From Rudanella lutea DSM 19387 (GTDB taxonomy: Bacteria; Bacteroidota; Bacteroidia; Cytophagales; Spirosomataceae), in contig NZ_KB913013.1 of assembly GCF_000383955.1 (NCBI RefSeq), positions 5,165,694-5,229,693 on the forward strand: a stretch of DNA of 64,000 nucleotides, read 5' to 3'. Of this stretch, positions 8,707 through 17,549 are shown piece after piece; the stretch's first letter is position 1, and each line of letters starts with the position of its first letter. Under the pieces are notes generated by a model. That model worked only from the letters and a program-made list of their open reading frames with translations, ran no database searches and was not told the origin of the DNA. A program made the translations under genes and the position numbers.

Positions 8707-8775
8707 TTTCAGTCTACGGTTTACCGTTTTCAGTGGTAGCTGGCGCAAACCAACTGAAAACGGTAGACTGTAAAC
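8707..8775. repeat. Word-type inverted repeat, CAGTCTAC/CCGTTTTCAGT family
   Basis: CCGTTTTCAGT (8724-8734) is perfectly complementary to ACTGAAAACGG (8753-8763), and AGTCTAC near 8711 pairs with GTAGACT near 8763. The element fills the space between the convergent sigma-factor and esterase genes, next to the terminator. Its words resemble those of the element at 44285-44376. Confidence 0.75.
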
Positions 8776-10403
8776 TATTTCATCAACTGATCCAGAAACT
8801 GATACCGGGCTGCGTTCTTTTCCGTTTCGGTACGGGTGTTCACGTCAATATGCAGTACCGGGGCGGGGCCACCTTTGGTTACGGCTGGCCATTTAGGTAA
8901 GCCTTTGCCGTTGGGATTGCCGGTTTTGATGAAGTTGGCAAAATAAGCCTGCATGACTTCCGACACTTTGTAGTCGTCGGGCGTCCAGGCATACACCTTG
9001 TTGGAGCCGAGGTTGCCCATAGCGTATTCGATCTCAGCCGAGTGTACAGCACCTTTGGCGGGTGGTGCTTTGGGGGCGTTGCTGTCGCGGATAACGCCAC
9101 CGGCCAGTCCCGGTGTGGCATTGCCCATTTCGGGAGTCATGGGTGGGCGGGGCCGCTCGTAGAAATACCGGTACACAGGTTTGCCTCCTCCCGTTTTTAC
9201 GTGCATGTCGGTCCATTTCCAGGTACTGAACCCGATAAAGCGATCACCGGCCAGGTCGGTGGCAGCCTGGGTAACTTCGGCCTCTGTCTGACCCGGATAC
9301 AGTTTCAATACTTCGTCGGCCCGGTCGGGATAGAGCCTTTTGATGTTTTTAGCAAAGTTTTCGGGCGTAGGGGTGTCCTGCCCCAGAATACCACGAGCCC
9401 CCGATTCTTCGGAGTTCCAGCCAGCCAGCAACGGCACCTGCGCCTGCTCGCCAGCAGAAAAAATAGCAATAGCTGATTTGGGTAAAAAGTGGCCATCGAG
9501 CACGGTGCTAAACCGGGGGCTACCGGGTTGCCCGGTTGCTTCGAGTACTTTGTCGGCCGGAATGGCCCGCAGATCGGCGAGTGAGTTGGCGCCGAGGCTA
9601 CCTGCAAATTTCACCCCCAGAGCCTCCGCGTCAGACAGGGGCGTGGGGGAGAGGGTACCCAGCAGTGAGCCACTCTCGCCAATGGCGCCAGCAATCAGGT
9701 TTTTGGAGCCGGGTGATACCATCTGCGCACTGACAGATACCGAACCGGCCGATTCGCCCGCAATGGTGACGCGTTTAGGGTCGCCCCCGAAAGCGGCAAT
9801 GTTCTGCTGAACCCAGCGCAGAGCTGCTTGCTGATCGAGCAACCCGTAGTTACCCGATGCCTTGTGGGGCGACTCTTTGGTAAGCTCAGGGTGAGCCATA
9901 AAGCCAAACACATTGAGCCGGTAATTGACCGTCAGGGTCACAATACCGCGCTGAGCCATACTTTCACCATCGTATCGGGGCTCTGAGCCGTCGCCCGCGA
10001 TAAAGCCCCCTCCGTAGAAATACACCAGTACGGGCAACTTTTCCTTACCCGTTTTTGCCGGTGTCCAGACGTTCAGGTACAGACAATCTTCACTCATGCC
10101 GTCAGACCGGAAGTTCATGTCGCCGAACACAGGGCGTTGCATGGCTCTTGGCCCAAATTTGTCGGCCTTGCGTATGCCCGACCAATTCTGAGCAGGCTGT
10201 GGCTCACGCCAGCGAAGATTACCCACAGGGGGCGCGGCAAACGGAACGCCTTTGAATGACCGAACTCCGCTGGGCTCGGCAACGCCTTCCAGCGTACCGT
10301 TGGCTACCTGCACGCGGGGGGGCGTAGCCGACAGATTAGTTTGGGCCATGGCCGCTTGTGTGAGCCCGAAAGCCAAACACAGCAGTACAATGTGTTTTTT
10401 CAT
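8775..10403 (-). CDS. Secreted type-B carboxylesterase
   Basis: This 542-aa alpha/beta-hydrolase of the COesterase family has a signal peptide (MKKHIVLLCLAFGLTQAAMAQ). Family marks are EDCLYLNVWTP (105-115), the oxyanion-hole GGGF (131-134) and the nucleophile elbow GESAGS with Ser218. The acid residue is likely in WNSEESG, and the His in GAVHSAEIEYAMG. It probably hydrolyses carboxylic esters in the periplasm; the substrate cannot be told. It is convergent with the ECF sigma gene and co-directional with, but well separated from, the tail-specific protease gene. Confidence 0.93.
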   Translation of the reverse strand: MKKHIVLLCLAFGLTQAAMAQTNLSATPPRVQVANGTLEGVAEPSGVRSFKGVPFAAPPVGNLRWREPQPAQNWSGIRKADKFGPRAMQRPVFGDMNFRSDGMSEDCLYLNVWTPAKTGKEKLPVLVYFYGGGFIAGDGSEPRYDGESMAQRGIVTLTVNYRLNVFGFMAHPELTKESPHKASGNYGLLDQQAALRWVQQNIAAFGGDPKRVTIAGESAGSVSVSAQMVSPGSKNLIAGAIGESGSLLGTLSPTPLSDAEALGVKFAGSLGANSLADLRAIPADKVLEATGQPGSPRFSTVLDGHFLPKSAIAIFSAGEQAQVPLLAGWNSEESGARGILGQDTPTPENFAKNIKRLYPDRADEVLKLYPGQTEAEVTQAATDLAGDRFIGFSTWKWTDMHVKTGGGKPVYRYFYERPRPPMTPEMGNATPGLAGGVIRDSNAPKAPPAKGAVHSAEIEYAMGNLGSNKVYAWTPDDYKVSEVMQAYFANFIKTGNPNGKGLPKWPAVTKGGPAPVLHIDVNTRTETEKNAARYQFLDQLMK

Positions 10404-10513
10404 AAACTACCTGATAAAAAGTTGCTTACCTCCAGTTCAGGAGGCTTTTTGCGTAGCATTCCGCATGCGTACTAAAGCAAAATCGGTCGAATTTCTTACC
10501 AAGGGCTATGCAC

Positions 10514-10546
10514 AAAAAAGCCCCACTGCTTAGGGCGGTGGGGCTT
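10514..10546 (-). terminator. Intrinsic terminator of the tail-specific protease gene
   Basis: AGCCCCAC (10519-10526) pairs with GTGGGGCT (10538-10545). On the minus strand the stem is followed by a run of T (the plus-strand A-run at 10514-10518). It lies just after the protease stop at 10566. Confidence 0.85.
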
Positions 10547-10565
10547 ACGTATTGGTGCAAAAAGC

Positions 10566-12677
10566 CTATTTGTTAACAGCCACAATGTAGTCGGCCAGGA
10601 TCCGCCCCGTTTCGGTCAGGTACAGATCTTTTTTCTTCTTCTTGTCTTTGTCGGCCTGATTGGCGGTAGCCGTGCCAGTTTCATCGATACCCTCCGGGTC
10701 TTCGGCTACTTCCTTGCGTAGGGCTTCCCGCTTCTTCTCGGCTTCATCGCGCTCTTTCCGACGCTTGGTTTCCTGCAGTGAAACAACCGTGTTTTCTTTG
10801 GCTTTCTTAAACTCAGCCAATTCCTGCGACAGCTTTTTCAGTTCAGGATCGTTTTTCAGACGTGTCTCAAACCGCTCTTTCACCCGGTTCAGAACCTTGT
10901 CATTTACGGCATTGGTCAGGTCATAGCGAGTTGCCGGAATCTGATCCCAGGGCAGGGCGCTTGGCTGAGAACTTTCGCCAAACTCTTCGGCCGAGTAACC
11001 CGACGGCAATTCGATGTCGGGCGTTACGCCTTTGTGCTGCGTGCTGCTGCCATTAACCCGGTAAAACTTCTGGATCGTCATTTTCACCTGGCCTACTTTG
11101 TCGGTCTCTTTGGGCATCCACTGGTTCAGGTCGATGAGCGTTTGCACCGTTCCTTTACCAAATGTTTGGCCACCAACAATAAGGCCGCGTTTGTAGTCCT
11201 GAATGGCAGCCGCGAAAATTTCAGAAGCTGACGCACTAAACCGGTTTACCAGTACGGCCATTGGTCCATCGTAGGTTACGCTGGGGTCGAGGTCGCTGTA
11301 AACTTCGGTTTCACCCGAGCCTTCACGCACCTGCACCACCGGCCCCTTCTGAATAAACAGACCCGTCAGGTTAATTGCTTCAGTGAGTGAGCCACCGCCA
11401 TTGTTGCGTAGGTCGATCACAATACCATCAACGCGCTGTTGCTTCAACGAGTCGATCATTCGTTTCACATCGCTGGTAGTGCTGCTGAAGTTTTCTTCAC
11501 GCTTACGGGCTCCCTCAAAGTCGCGGTAGAACAACGGAATGTTGATTACCCCAAGTTTGTAATTACGGCCGTTTTCGGTCAGCTCAATCACTTCTTTCTT
11601 GGCCCGTTGCTCTTCGAGTTTGATTTTCTCCCGAACCAGCCGAACCTCTTTCGGGGCCGAGCTGGCCAGGGCATCGGCCGCCCGAATCTGCAACCGAACA
11701 ACCGTTGCTTTGGGGCCTTTGATGAGCTTCACCGCATCATCGACCCGGTACCCGATAATACTCACCATCGGGCCGTTGTCGCCCTGAGCTACCCCAACAA
11801 TTTTATCGTTGGAGTTTAACTGCTTGCTCTTAAACGCAGGGCCACCCGGAATCACATTCGAGATTTTGATGTACTCACCATCTTCCTGCAACATGGCCCC
11901 GATGCCCTCCAGCGACTGACTCATTTCCTGATTGAATCGGTCAGCGTTGCTGGGGTTGAGGTAGTTTGTGTGCGGGTCGAGAGCTTCGGCAAAAGCGTTC
12001 ATGTACATCTGGAACACATCGTCGCTCCGAATCCGGGCCACCGCTTTATCCAGGTTTTTGTACCGTTGGGTAAGCGTTGCGGTAATGGCGCTGTCTTTCT
12101 GGCCAGCCAGTTTCAGTTCCAGTGCCTGATTCTTGAGCATTTTGCGCCAGATTTCGTTCAGCTCGCCCGCATCTTTAGCCCAAGGGGCTTTCTCGCGGTT
12201 AGTGTTCAGTGTTTCATCAACCGTGAACGTGAACGGTTTTTTCAGCAGGTCCTGTACGTAGGTGCTGCGCTCGGTGTACCGTTTACGAAACACGTTGTAA
12301 AACTCGTAGGCCGCCGACAGATCGCCGTTAACCAGCGCATCGTCGACCTGCGTGCGGTACTTATCGAACGCGGCTACATCAGAAGCCAGCAAATACGTTT
12401 TGTTCCGATCGACCTGCTCCAGGTAATTATCCCACACTTTCGACGACAGTGAGTCGTTTAACCGAACTTTCCGGTAGTGATAGGTCGTGAGCAAACGGGC
12501 TACCGTCTGCTCAACTCTTTCCTGCGAAATAGTTGGCTTTAAATCCTCGTCAGATGAGGCCGTCAGGGCCGAAGCCCCCGCCGTCGCCGTTCCGAATTGG
12601 TGCGCACCCGAAGAGGGAGAATCCGGCTGAATGCTCAGAATCAGCACGGGCAATAAGGTTACGAGGTATTTCTTCAT
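10566..12677 (-). CDS. prc: Carboxy-terminal processing (tail-specific) protease, S41 family
   Basis: The start is placed at the ATG at 12677 because MKKYLVTLLPVLILS begins a good signal peptide; an earlier in-frame start gives an unlikely N-terminus. The 703-aa protein has an N-terminal helical domain (QERVEQTVARLLTTYHY), a PDZ domain around EDGEYIKISNVIPGGPAF, and the S41 core with VIDLRNNGGGS. The catalytic Ser lies in NRFSASASEIF and the Lys in TFGKGTVQT. The lysine-rich C-terminal extension resembles the DUF3340 of Prc/Tsp. It degrades or trims periplasmic proteins from their C-termini. An FKBP isomerase gene lies directly upstream, so the two may form a periplasmic protein-quality unit (inference). 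Confidence 0.93.
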   Translation of the reverse strand: MKKYLVTLLPVLILSIQPDSPSSGAHQFGTATAGASALTASSDEDLKPTISQERVEQTVARLLTTYHYRKVRLNDSLSSKVWDNYLEQVDRNKTYLLASDVAAFDKYRTQVDDALVNGDLSAAYEFYNVFRKRYTERSTYVQDLLKKPFTFTVDETLNTNREKAPWAKDAGELNEIWRKMLKNQALELKLAGQKDSAITATLTQRYKNLDKAVARIRSDDVFQMYMNAFAEALDPHTNYLNPSNADRFNQEMSQSLEGIGAMLQEDGEYIKISNVIPGGPAFKSKQLNSNDKIVGVAQGDNGPMVSIIGYRVDDAVKLIKGPKATVVRLQIRAADALASSAPKEVRLVREKIKLEEQRAKKEVIELTENGRNYKLGVINIPLFYRDFEGARKREENFSSTTSDVKRMIDSLKQQRVDGIVIDLRNNGGGSLTEAINLTGLFIQKGPVVQVREGSGETEVYSDLDPSVTYDGPMAVLVNRFSASASEIFAAAIQDYKRGLIVGGQTFGKGTVQTLIDLNQWMPKETDKVGQVKMTIQKFYRVNGSSTQHKGVTPDIELPSGYSAEEFGESSQPSALPWDQIPATRYDLTNAVNDKVLNRVKERFETRLKNDPELKKLSQELAEFKKAKENTVVSLQETKRRKERDEAEKKREALRKEVAEDPEGIDETGTATANQADKDKKKKKDLYLTETGRILADYIVAVNK

Positions 12678-12691
12678 AACAGTCAATGTAA

Positions 12692-12780
12692 GATGAAGAA
12701 TGTACAATGAATAATGAATTGGGACAGACGGTAAAATCAAAGGTCCGCCAGGCACTATTCATTAACCATTATCCATTTAT
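12692..12780. repeat. Word-type inverted repeat, AATGAATAATG family
   Basis: The left arm (about 12692-12720) has repeated AATGAATAATGAAT-like words; the right arm (about 12754-12780) has ATTCATTAACCATTATCCATT. The right arm runs into the stop codon of the FKBP gene, and the left arm ends about 15 bp before the protease start. The words are similar to those at 61144-61233. Confidence 0.7.
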
Positions 12781-13547
12781 TTTACAATATCCAGCAATTC
12801 CACATCAAAAATCAGTGTTGAGCCGGGGCCAATGTCTGCACCCGCTCCACGATCACCGTATGCCAGATCCGACGGAATGTAAACCGTCCAGCGTGAACCT
12901 ACGGGCATTAGTTGTAACACTTCGGTCCAGCCCCGGATTACCTCCGTTACGCCGAATTCAGCGGGTTGTCCGCGTTGTTCTGAACTATCAAATACTTTAC
13001 CATCGATCAGACGGCCGGTGTAGTGCACTTTGACCCGATCGGTGGGGGTGGGCTTGCTACCCGTACCCTCTTTAACCACCTTATACTGTAGACCACTTGT
13101 GGTAGTAACTACCCCCGGTTTAGTCTTGTTTTCGGCCAGAAAAGCATTGCCGATCTTTTTGTTGCCTTCAGCAGCTTTGGCACTCTCGGCCTGCCGAACG
13201 GCCATTTGTTTCTGCATAAACGCCCCCAGTACCATATTGGCCTGTTCGGGCGTCATGGCCATGTTACCGCCTTTTAGGGCATCGTTGATACCGCGGGCAA
13301 GCATGGCTGAATTAATATCGGTGATTCCCTGCTGCTTCATGTTTTGGGCAATATTGAGCCCAATGCTATAGCTGAGTGAATCATTGGTGGTACGCAGACT
13401 CATACCGGGAGCAGCCGGAGCCGCCGGGCGAGCACTTGATTTTGCAGGGGTGGGTTTGGGAGCAGTTTTTTTGGCCTGAGCCAGAGCGGAACCGGACAAT
13501 AAAGCGGCCGATGCTGCACCGGCTAAAAATACTTTGAAAAAGGTCAT
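12777..13547 (-). CDS. FKBP-type peptidyl-prolyl cis-trans isomerase, exported
   Basis: The ATG at 13547 starts a signal peptide (MTFFKVFLAGAASAALLSG); a TTG five codons earlier is less likely. The 256-aa protein has an Ala/Pro/Lys linker, an N-terminal dimerisation domain of the FKBP_N type (SLSYSIGLNIAQNMKQQG) and a C-terminal FKBP domain (VKVHYTGRLIDGKVFDSS, then GWTEVLQLMPVGS and IPSDLAYGDRG). This is the FkpA/Mip-like layout of periplasmic folding catalysts. It is followed on the same strand by the tail-specific protease gene. Confidence 0.93.
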   Translation of the reverse strand: MTFFKVFLAGAASAALLSGSALAQAKKTAPKPTPAKSSARPAAPAAPGMSLRTTNDSLSYSIGLNIAQNMKQQGITDINSAMLARGINDALKGGNMAMTPEQANMVLGAFMQKQMAVRQAESAKAAEGNKKIGNAFLAENKTKPGVVTTTSGLQYKVVKEGTGSKPTPTDRVKVHYTGRLIDGKVFDSSEQRGQPAEFGVTEVIRGWTEVLQLMPVGSRWTVYIPSDLAYGDRGAGADIGPGSTLIFDVELLDIVK

Positions 13548-13943
13548 GCGTATGAAAAACAAGTTATTAAGAACGAATCGTTGCTTAGTATGAAAACGTA
13601 AATTACGTAGATAAAAGTTTGGATTAACGGCCTGTGCGCAAAATAATATCTATCGCGTTAAGGACTTTTAACAAACTGCCGCCAACCGGTCAGATTGGCT
13701 TGCCGACCCAAATCGTTTCTCTCACAAACGTACAGGCTTCCGGCGTTAGTGCCCCGGTATGCAGAACGCCCACGAAGAAATTAACGAAAAGTGCCGTGAC
13801 AAAACGAGTCTGAGTGAATTGGCTTCATTAGAAAAGTCTAATAATTAGCCTTGTATTTTAGCGGATCACATCTTTTTATCAAATTTTGTCCCTACCTTTG
13901 CGGCCGAAAATCCATCTACTAACAAACGATTTCCACTAATTAT
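13548..13943. other. 396-bp divergent intergenic region, mostly featureless
   Basis: This lies between the divergent FKBP and atpA genes. No open frame or repeat could be supported. The only recognisable signal is the -7 element next to atpA. The missing atpB, atpE, atpF and atpH genes are not here. Confidence 0.6.
13893..13900 (+). promoter_or_regulatory. -7 promoter element of atpA
   Basis: TACCTTTG matches the Bacteroidota -7 consensus TAnnTTTG and lies 43 bp before the atpA start. No good -33 TTTG was seen at the normal distance. Confidence 0.5.
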
Positions 13944-15518
13944 ATGGTATCCGTAAGACCCGACGAGGTATCCGCCATCCTCCGCGAGCAACTCTCCGGC
14001 GCCCGCACCGAGGCAGAACTCGAAGAAGTCGGCACGGTACTGCAAATTGGCGACGGCGTAGCGCGCATCTACGGCTTGTCGAAGGTGCAGGCCGGTGAGT
14101 TGCTGATCTTCGAGAACGGTTTGCAGGCCCTGGCGCTGAACCTTGAAGAAGATAACGTAGGAGCTGTATTGCTCGGTGACTATTCTGAAGTCAAAGAGGG
14201 CGATACGGTGAAACGTACCAACCAAATTGCATACATCAACGTTGGCGAAGGTATTCTGGGCCGGGTAGTAAATACTCTCGGACAGCCTATCGACGGCCTT
14301 GGAGCAATCCAGGGCGAGACGTACGAGATGCCCCTGGAGCGTAAAGCACCGGGTGTAATCTTCCGTCAGCCCGTTAACGAGCCGCTCCAAACTGGTATTA
14401 AAGCTATCGACGCCATGATCCCCATCGGCCGCGGCCAACGGGAATTGATCATTGGTGACCGTCAGACGGGTAAGACCGCCGTGGCTATCGATACCATCAT
14501 TAACCAGAAAGAATTCTACGACAAAGGCCAGCCGGTTTACTGTATCTACGTAGCCTGCGGTCAGAAAGCGTCGACCGTGAAGCAGGTAGAAGCTACGCTC
14601 CGCAAAGCCGGTGCGATGGACTACACCGTGATCGTGGCCGCTAACGCATCTGACCCCTCGCCGATGCAGTTCTTCGCGCCGTTTACGGGTGCGGCCATCG
14701 GTGAGTACTTCCGGGATACGGGCCGTCCGGCACTGGTTGTTTATGACGACTTGTCGAAGCAGGCTGTAGCCTACCGCGAAGTATCGCTGCTGCTGCGTCG
14801 CCCGCCGGGCCGCGAGGCTTATCCTGGTGACGTATTCTACCTGCACAGCCGCTTGCTGGAGCGGGCCGCTAAAATCACGGCTAACGACGAAATCGCGGCC
14901 AACATGAACGACTTACCACCGAGCCTCAAAGGGGTTGTCAAAGGTGGTGGTTCGCTCACGGCTCTCCCGATTATCGAGACGCAGGCCGGTGACGTTTCGG
15001 CGTACATCCCAACCAACGTAATTTCGATTACCGACGGTCAGATCTTCCTGGAGTCGAACTTGTTTAACTCGGGTATTCGTCCGGCTATCAACGTAGGTAT
15101 CTCGGTATCGCGGGTAGGTGGTAACGCCCAAATCAAGTCGATGAAGAAAGTAGCCGGTACGCTGAAGCTCGATCAGGCTCAGTTCCGCGAACTTGAAGCA
15201 TTTGCCAAGTTTGGTTCTGACCTTGATGCGTCGACCAAGCTGACCATTGAGCGGGGTCGCCGGAATCAGGAGATGCTGAAGCAGCCTCAGTACTCACCCG
15301 TAGCGGTTGAGCAGCAAGTGGCGATTATCTACGCATCAACCAACGGTCTGCTCGACCGGGTACCTGTTGAGCGCGTGAAAGAATTCGAAAGCGAGTTTGC
15401 CCTGATGATGTCAACGCAGCATCCAGCCGCTCTCGAAGACCTGCGCAAAGGGAACCTGAGTGACACTGCTACCTCAGCGATCAAGAAAGTAGCCGCCGAC
15501 CTGTCGGCCCGTTATTAA
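13944..15518 (+). CDS. atpA: F1F0 ATP synthase subunit alpha
   Basis: This 524-aa alpha subunit belongs to the catalytic F1 hexamer on the cytoplasmic side of the membrane. The N-terminal barrel ([13 protein letters not shown]) is followed by the nucleotide-binding domain with P-loop GDRQTGKT near residue 171, [19 protein letters not shown], and the family signature [14 protein letters not shown]. The length is normal. Unusually, atpH does not precede it: the gene has its own promoter region after a 396-bp gap, and only atpG follows. The other subunits must be elsewhere in the genome. Confidence 0.98.
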   Translation: MVSVRPDEVSAILREQLSGARTEAELEEVGTVLQIGDGVARIYGLSKVQAGELLIFENGLQALALNLEEDNVGAVLLGDYSEVKEGDTVKRTNQIAYINVGEGILGRVVNTLGQPIDGLGAIQGETYEMPLERKAPGVIFRQPVNEPLQTGIKAIDAMIPIGRGQRELIIGDRQTGKTAVAIDTIINQKEFYDKGQPVYCIYVACGQKASTVKQVEATLRKAGAMDYTVIVAANASDPSPMQFFAPFTGAAIGEYFRDTGRPALVVYDDLSKQAVAYREVSLLLRRPPGREAYPGDVFYLHSRLLERAAKITANDEIAANMNDLPPSLKGVVKGGGSLTALPIIETQAGDVSAYIPTNVISITDGQIFLESNLFNSGIRPAINVGISVSRVGGNAQIKSMKKVAGTLKLDQAQFRELEAFAKFGSDLDASTKLTIERGRRNQEMLKQPQYSPVAVEQQVAIIYASTNGLLDRVPVERVKEFESEFALMMSTQHPAALEDLRKGNLSDTATSAIKKVAADLSARY

Positions 15519-15528
15519 AAAGGAGTGG

Positions 15529-15604
15529 ATGGTTTATGGTTTGTAGTTTATAGTACGGTTATCCGTCAGTAAACTATAAACCATGAACTACAAACCATAA
15601 ACTC
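15529..15604. repeat. Word-type inverted repeat inside the atpA-atpG gap
   Basis: GGTTTATGGTTTGTAGTTTA on the left is complementary to TAAACTAC/AAACCATAAAC words on the right, where the right arm carries one extra CATGAA-type word. It occupies most of the 93-bp gap between two genes that should be co-translated in equal amounts. The words match those at 45122-45223. Confidence 0.8.
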
Positions 15605-15611
15605 ACTTAAA

Positions 15612-16499
15612 ATGCCATCACTAAAGGAAGTCCGTAACCGGATTGTCTCGGTAAATTCGACTCAGCAAATCACTAAGGCCATGAAAATGGTGGCCGCTGC
15701 CAAGCTTCGCCGGGCGCAGGACAACATCATTCAGATGCGGCCCTACGCGCAGAAACTGAGCGAAATGCTGGGTACGGTGTCAGCCGGGGCCGATGTTGCG
15801 GCTGAGAGCCCTTACAAGGCCGTACGGCCGGTTGAGCGGGTGCTGATGATTGTGGTTACCTCAGATCGAGGTCTGTGTGGTGCTTTCAATACCAACGTAG
15901 TGAAAGCCGCGCTGACCCGAATCACTGAGCAGTACGCAACGCAGCAAAGCCGGGGTAACGTCGAGATTATGGCCATTGGCAAGAAAGGTGGCGAAGCCTT
16001 TGCACGTCGTGGTTTTAAGGTCAACAATCAGTTTGTCGATAGCTTCCTGAACCTGAGTTTTGCCAATGTTCGGGCGGCTGCCGAAAGTGCGATGGAGAGC
16101 TTTGTGGCGGGCCGGTACGACGTAGTTGAGCTGGTGTACAACGAGTTCAAAAACGTGGCTACCCAGATTGTTCGGACGGAGCAGATGTTGCCCATCGTTT
16201 CGAAGCCAGCGGATGCTACGGCTACAACGGCCTCGGCGGTTAACTACGCGTTTGAGCCTTCAGAAGAAGAAATCATCGCTGAGTTGATTCCCAAGTCGCT
16301 GAAAATTCAGTTGTACAAAGCGGTTCTGGAGTCGAATGCGTCGGAGCACGGAGCCCGGATGACAGCAATGGATAAAGCGACCGAAAACGCGGGTGAACTG
16401 CTAAAAGAACTTCGGTTGGTATACAACCGGACTCGTCAGGCGGCCATCACGAAAGAGATTCTCGAAATCGTAGGTGGTGCTGAAGCCCTCGCTAACTAA
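15612..16499 (+). CDS. atpG: F1F0 ATP synthase subunit gamma
   Basis: This 295-aa central-shaft subunit couples rotation of the F0 ring to the F1 catalytic sites. The N-terminal helix MPSLKEVRNRIVSVNSTQQI and TKAMKMVAAAKLRRAQ, the central TSDRGLCGAFNTNV, and the C-terminal ASEHGARMTAMDKATENA and YNRTRQAAITKEILEIVGG are diagnostic. It follows atpA, separated by a hairpin-forming repeat rather than the usual short spacer. A terminator follows at 16557-16588. Confidence 0.98.
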   Translation: MPSLKEVRNRIVSVNSTQQITKAMKMVAAAKLRRAQDNIIQMRPYAQKLSEMLGTVSAGADVAAESPYKAVRPVERVLMIVVTSDRGLCGAFNTNVVKAALTRITEQYATQQSRGNVEIMAIGKKGGEAFARRGFKVNNQFVDSFLNLSFANVRAAAESAMESFVAGRYDVVELVYNEFKNVATQIVRTEQMLPIVSKPADATATTASAVNYAFEPSEEEIIAELIPKSLKIQLYKAVLESNASEHGARMTAMDKATENAGELLKELRLVYNRTRQAAITKEILEIVGGAEALAN

Positions 16500-16556
16500 T
16501 TAGAAGTTTCAATGTCGGTGGTATTGTTTATTTCCACCCGCTGTTGCTGAAATACA

Positions 16557-16588
16557 AAAGCCCATCACCCTTCCGGTGACGGGCTTTT
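16557..16588 (+). terminator. Terminator after atpG
   Basis: AAAGCCC-A-TCACC and GGTGA-C-GGGCTTT form a stem with one mismatch around CTTCC, followed by a T-run. It ends the atpA-atpG unit. Confidence 0.88.
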
Positions 16589-16636
16589 TCGTTTGGTATC
16601 TTTTGGGTACATTTGATAAACAACAATCATGTTTCC

Positions 16637-17356
16637 ATGAAAAAAATATTGCTGATGGGCGCTTTTCTGATGAGCGCTCTTACTATCCAGGCCCAGACTG
16701 CTGATGAAGTTATCGAGAAATACATTGCAGCCCGGGGTGGTGCCGACAAGCTCAAGGGCGTGAAGTCGGTTCGGATGGAAACATCGACCTCGCTGATGGG
16801 GAATGACATCAAGTCGGTATCAACGATTGTGGCAGGTAAAGGGATGCGTTCCGATGCTACCGTGATGGGGCAAACTATTACGCAGGCCTTCGACGGCACA
16901 AAGGGTTGGATGGTAAACCCCCTGGCGGGAAGCAACGATCCGCAGGAGATTCCGGCCGAGATGAGCAAAAGCCTCGCCGATCAGCTCGACCTGACCGGGC
17001 CCATTGTGGACTATAAAGCCAAAGGCAATAAAGTTGAGATGTTGGGTAAAGAAGCTGTTGACGGCAAGGATACCTATAAATTGCAGCTGACCCGCCCCGA
17101 TGGTACGGTGATTACGCACTTTATTAACACGACGAGCTACCTCGACCAAAAAGTGACCAGCAAAACGAAAGTGAACGGTCAGGATGTAGAGGGTGAGGTT
17201 TATTTTGACGACTACCGCGCCGTCGACGGAGTGAAGTTTCCGTTTTTGAACGAGATGAGTAACCCGCAGTTTGGCCGGATGAAAATCAAGGTTGAAAAAA
17301 TTGAAGTGAACCCGACCGTCGACGAGGCCATTTTCAAAATGCCCGCAAAGAAGTAA
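16637..17356 (+). CDS. LolA-like secreted protein (outer-membrane lipoprotein-sorting type fold)
   Basis: The start is the ATG at 16637, which gives the signal peptide MKKILLMGAFLMSALTIQAQ; an upstream in-frame codon would add eight unlikely residues. The 239-aa protein opens with TADEVIEKYIAARGGADKLK, typical of Bacteroidota proteins with a LolA/LolB-like half-barrel fold. Later strands (YKLQLTRPDGTVITHFIN, YFDDYRAVDGVKFPF) fit that model. Members are thought to bind lipid or lipoprotein in the periplasm, but this subgroup has no assigned role. It is monocistronic with its own terminator. Confidence 0.75.
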   Translation: MKKILLMGAFLMSALTIQAQTADEVIEKYIAARGGADKLKGVKSVRMETSTSLMGNDIKSVSTIVAGKGMRSDATVMGQTITQAFDGTKGWMVNPLAGSNDPQEIPAEMSKSLADQLDLTGPIVDYKAKGNKVEMLGKEAVDGKDTYKLQLTRPDGTVITHFINTTSYLDQKVTSKTKVNGQDVEGEVYFDDYRAVDGVKFPFLNEMSNPQFGRMKIKVEKIEVNPTVDEAIFKMPAKK

Positions 17357-17377
17357 GGTGTAAAGCCATCGACACTA

Positions 17378-17421
17378 CCCGACCGCTACGGAGCCATACG
17401 CTTTGTAGCGGTCGGGTTTTT
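17378..17421 (+). terminator. Terminator after the LolA-like gene
   Basis: CCCGACCGCTAC (17378-17389) and GTAGCGGTCGGG (17405-17416) form a perfect 12-bp stem followed by TTTTTG. Confidence 0.9.
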
Positions 17422-17549
17422 GTTTGTTGGCCCAATCAGGGCAGACGTTCACAGACGACTGGTGCGCTGACTCTTTTTTCGTAACTTTCGCATACTTTAT
17501 CACGGCCTGCCAACAACAACAGGCCTGACCCTTAAAACTGCATCTCCTT

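Noticed and set aside
13866-14846. 326-aa open frame on the minus strand
   Set aside because: It lies antisense to the highly conserved atpA and has no recognisable fold.
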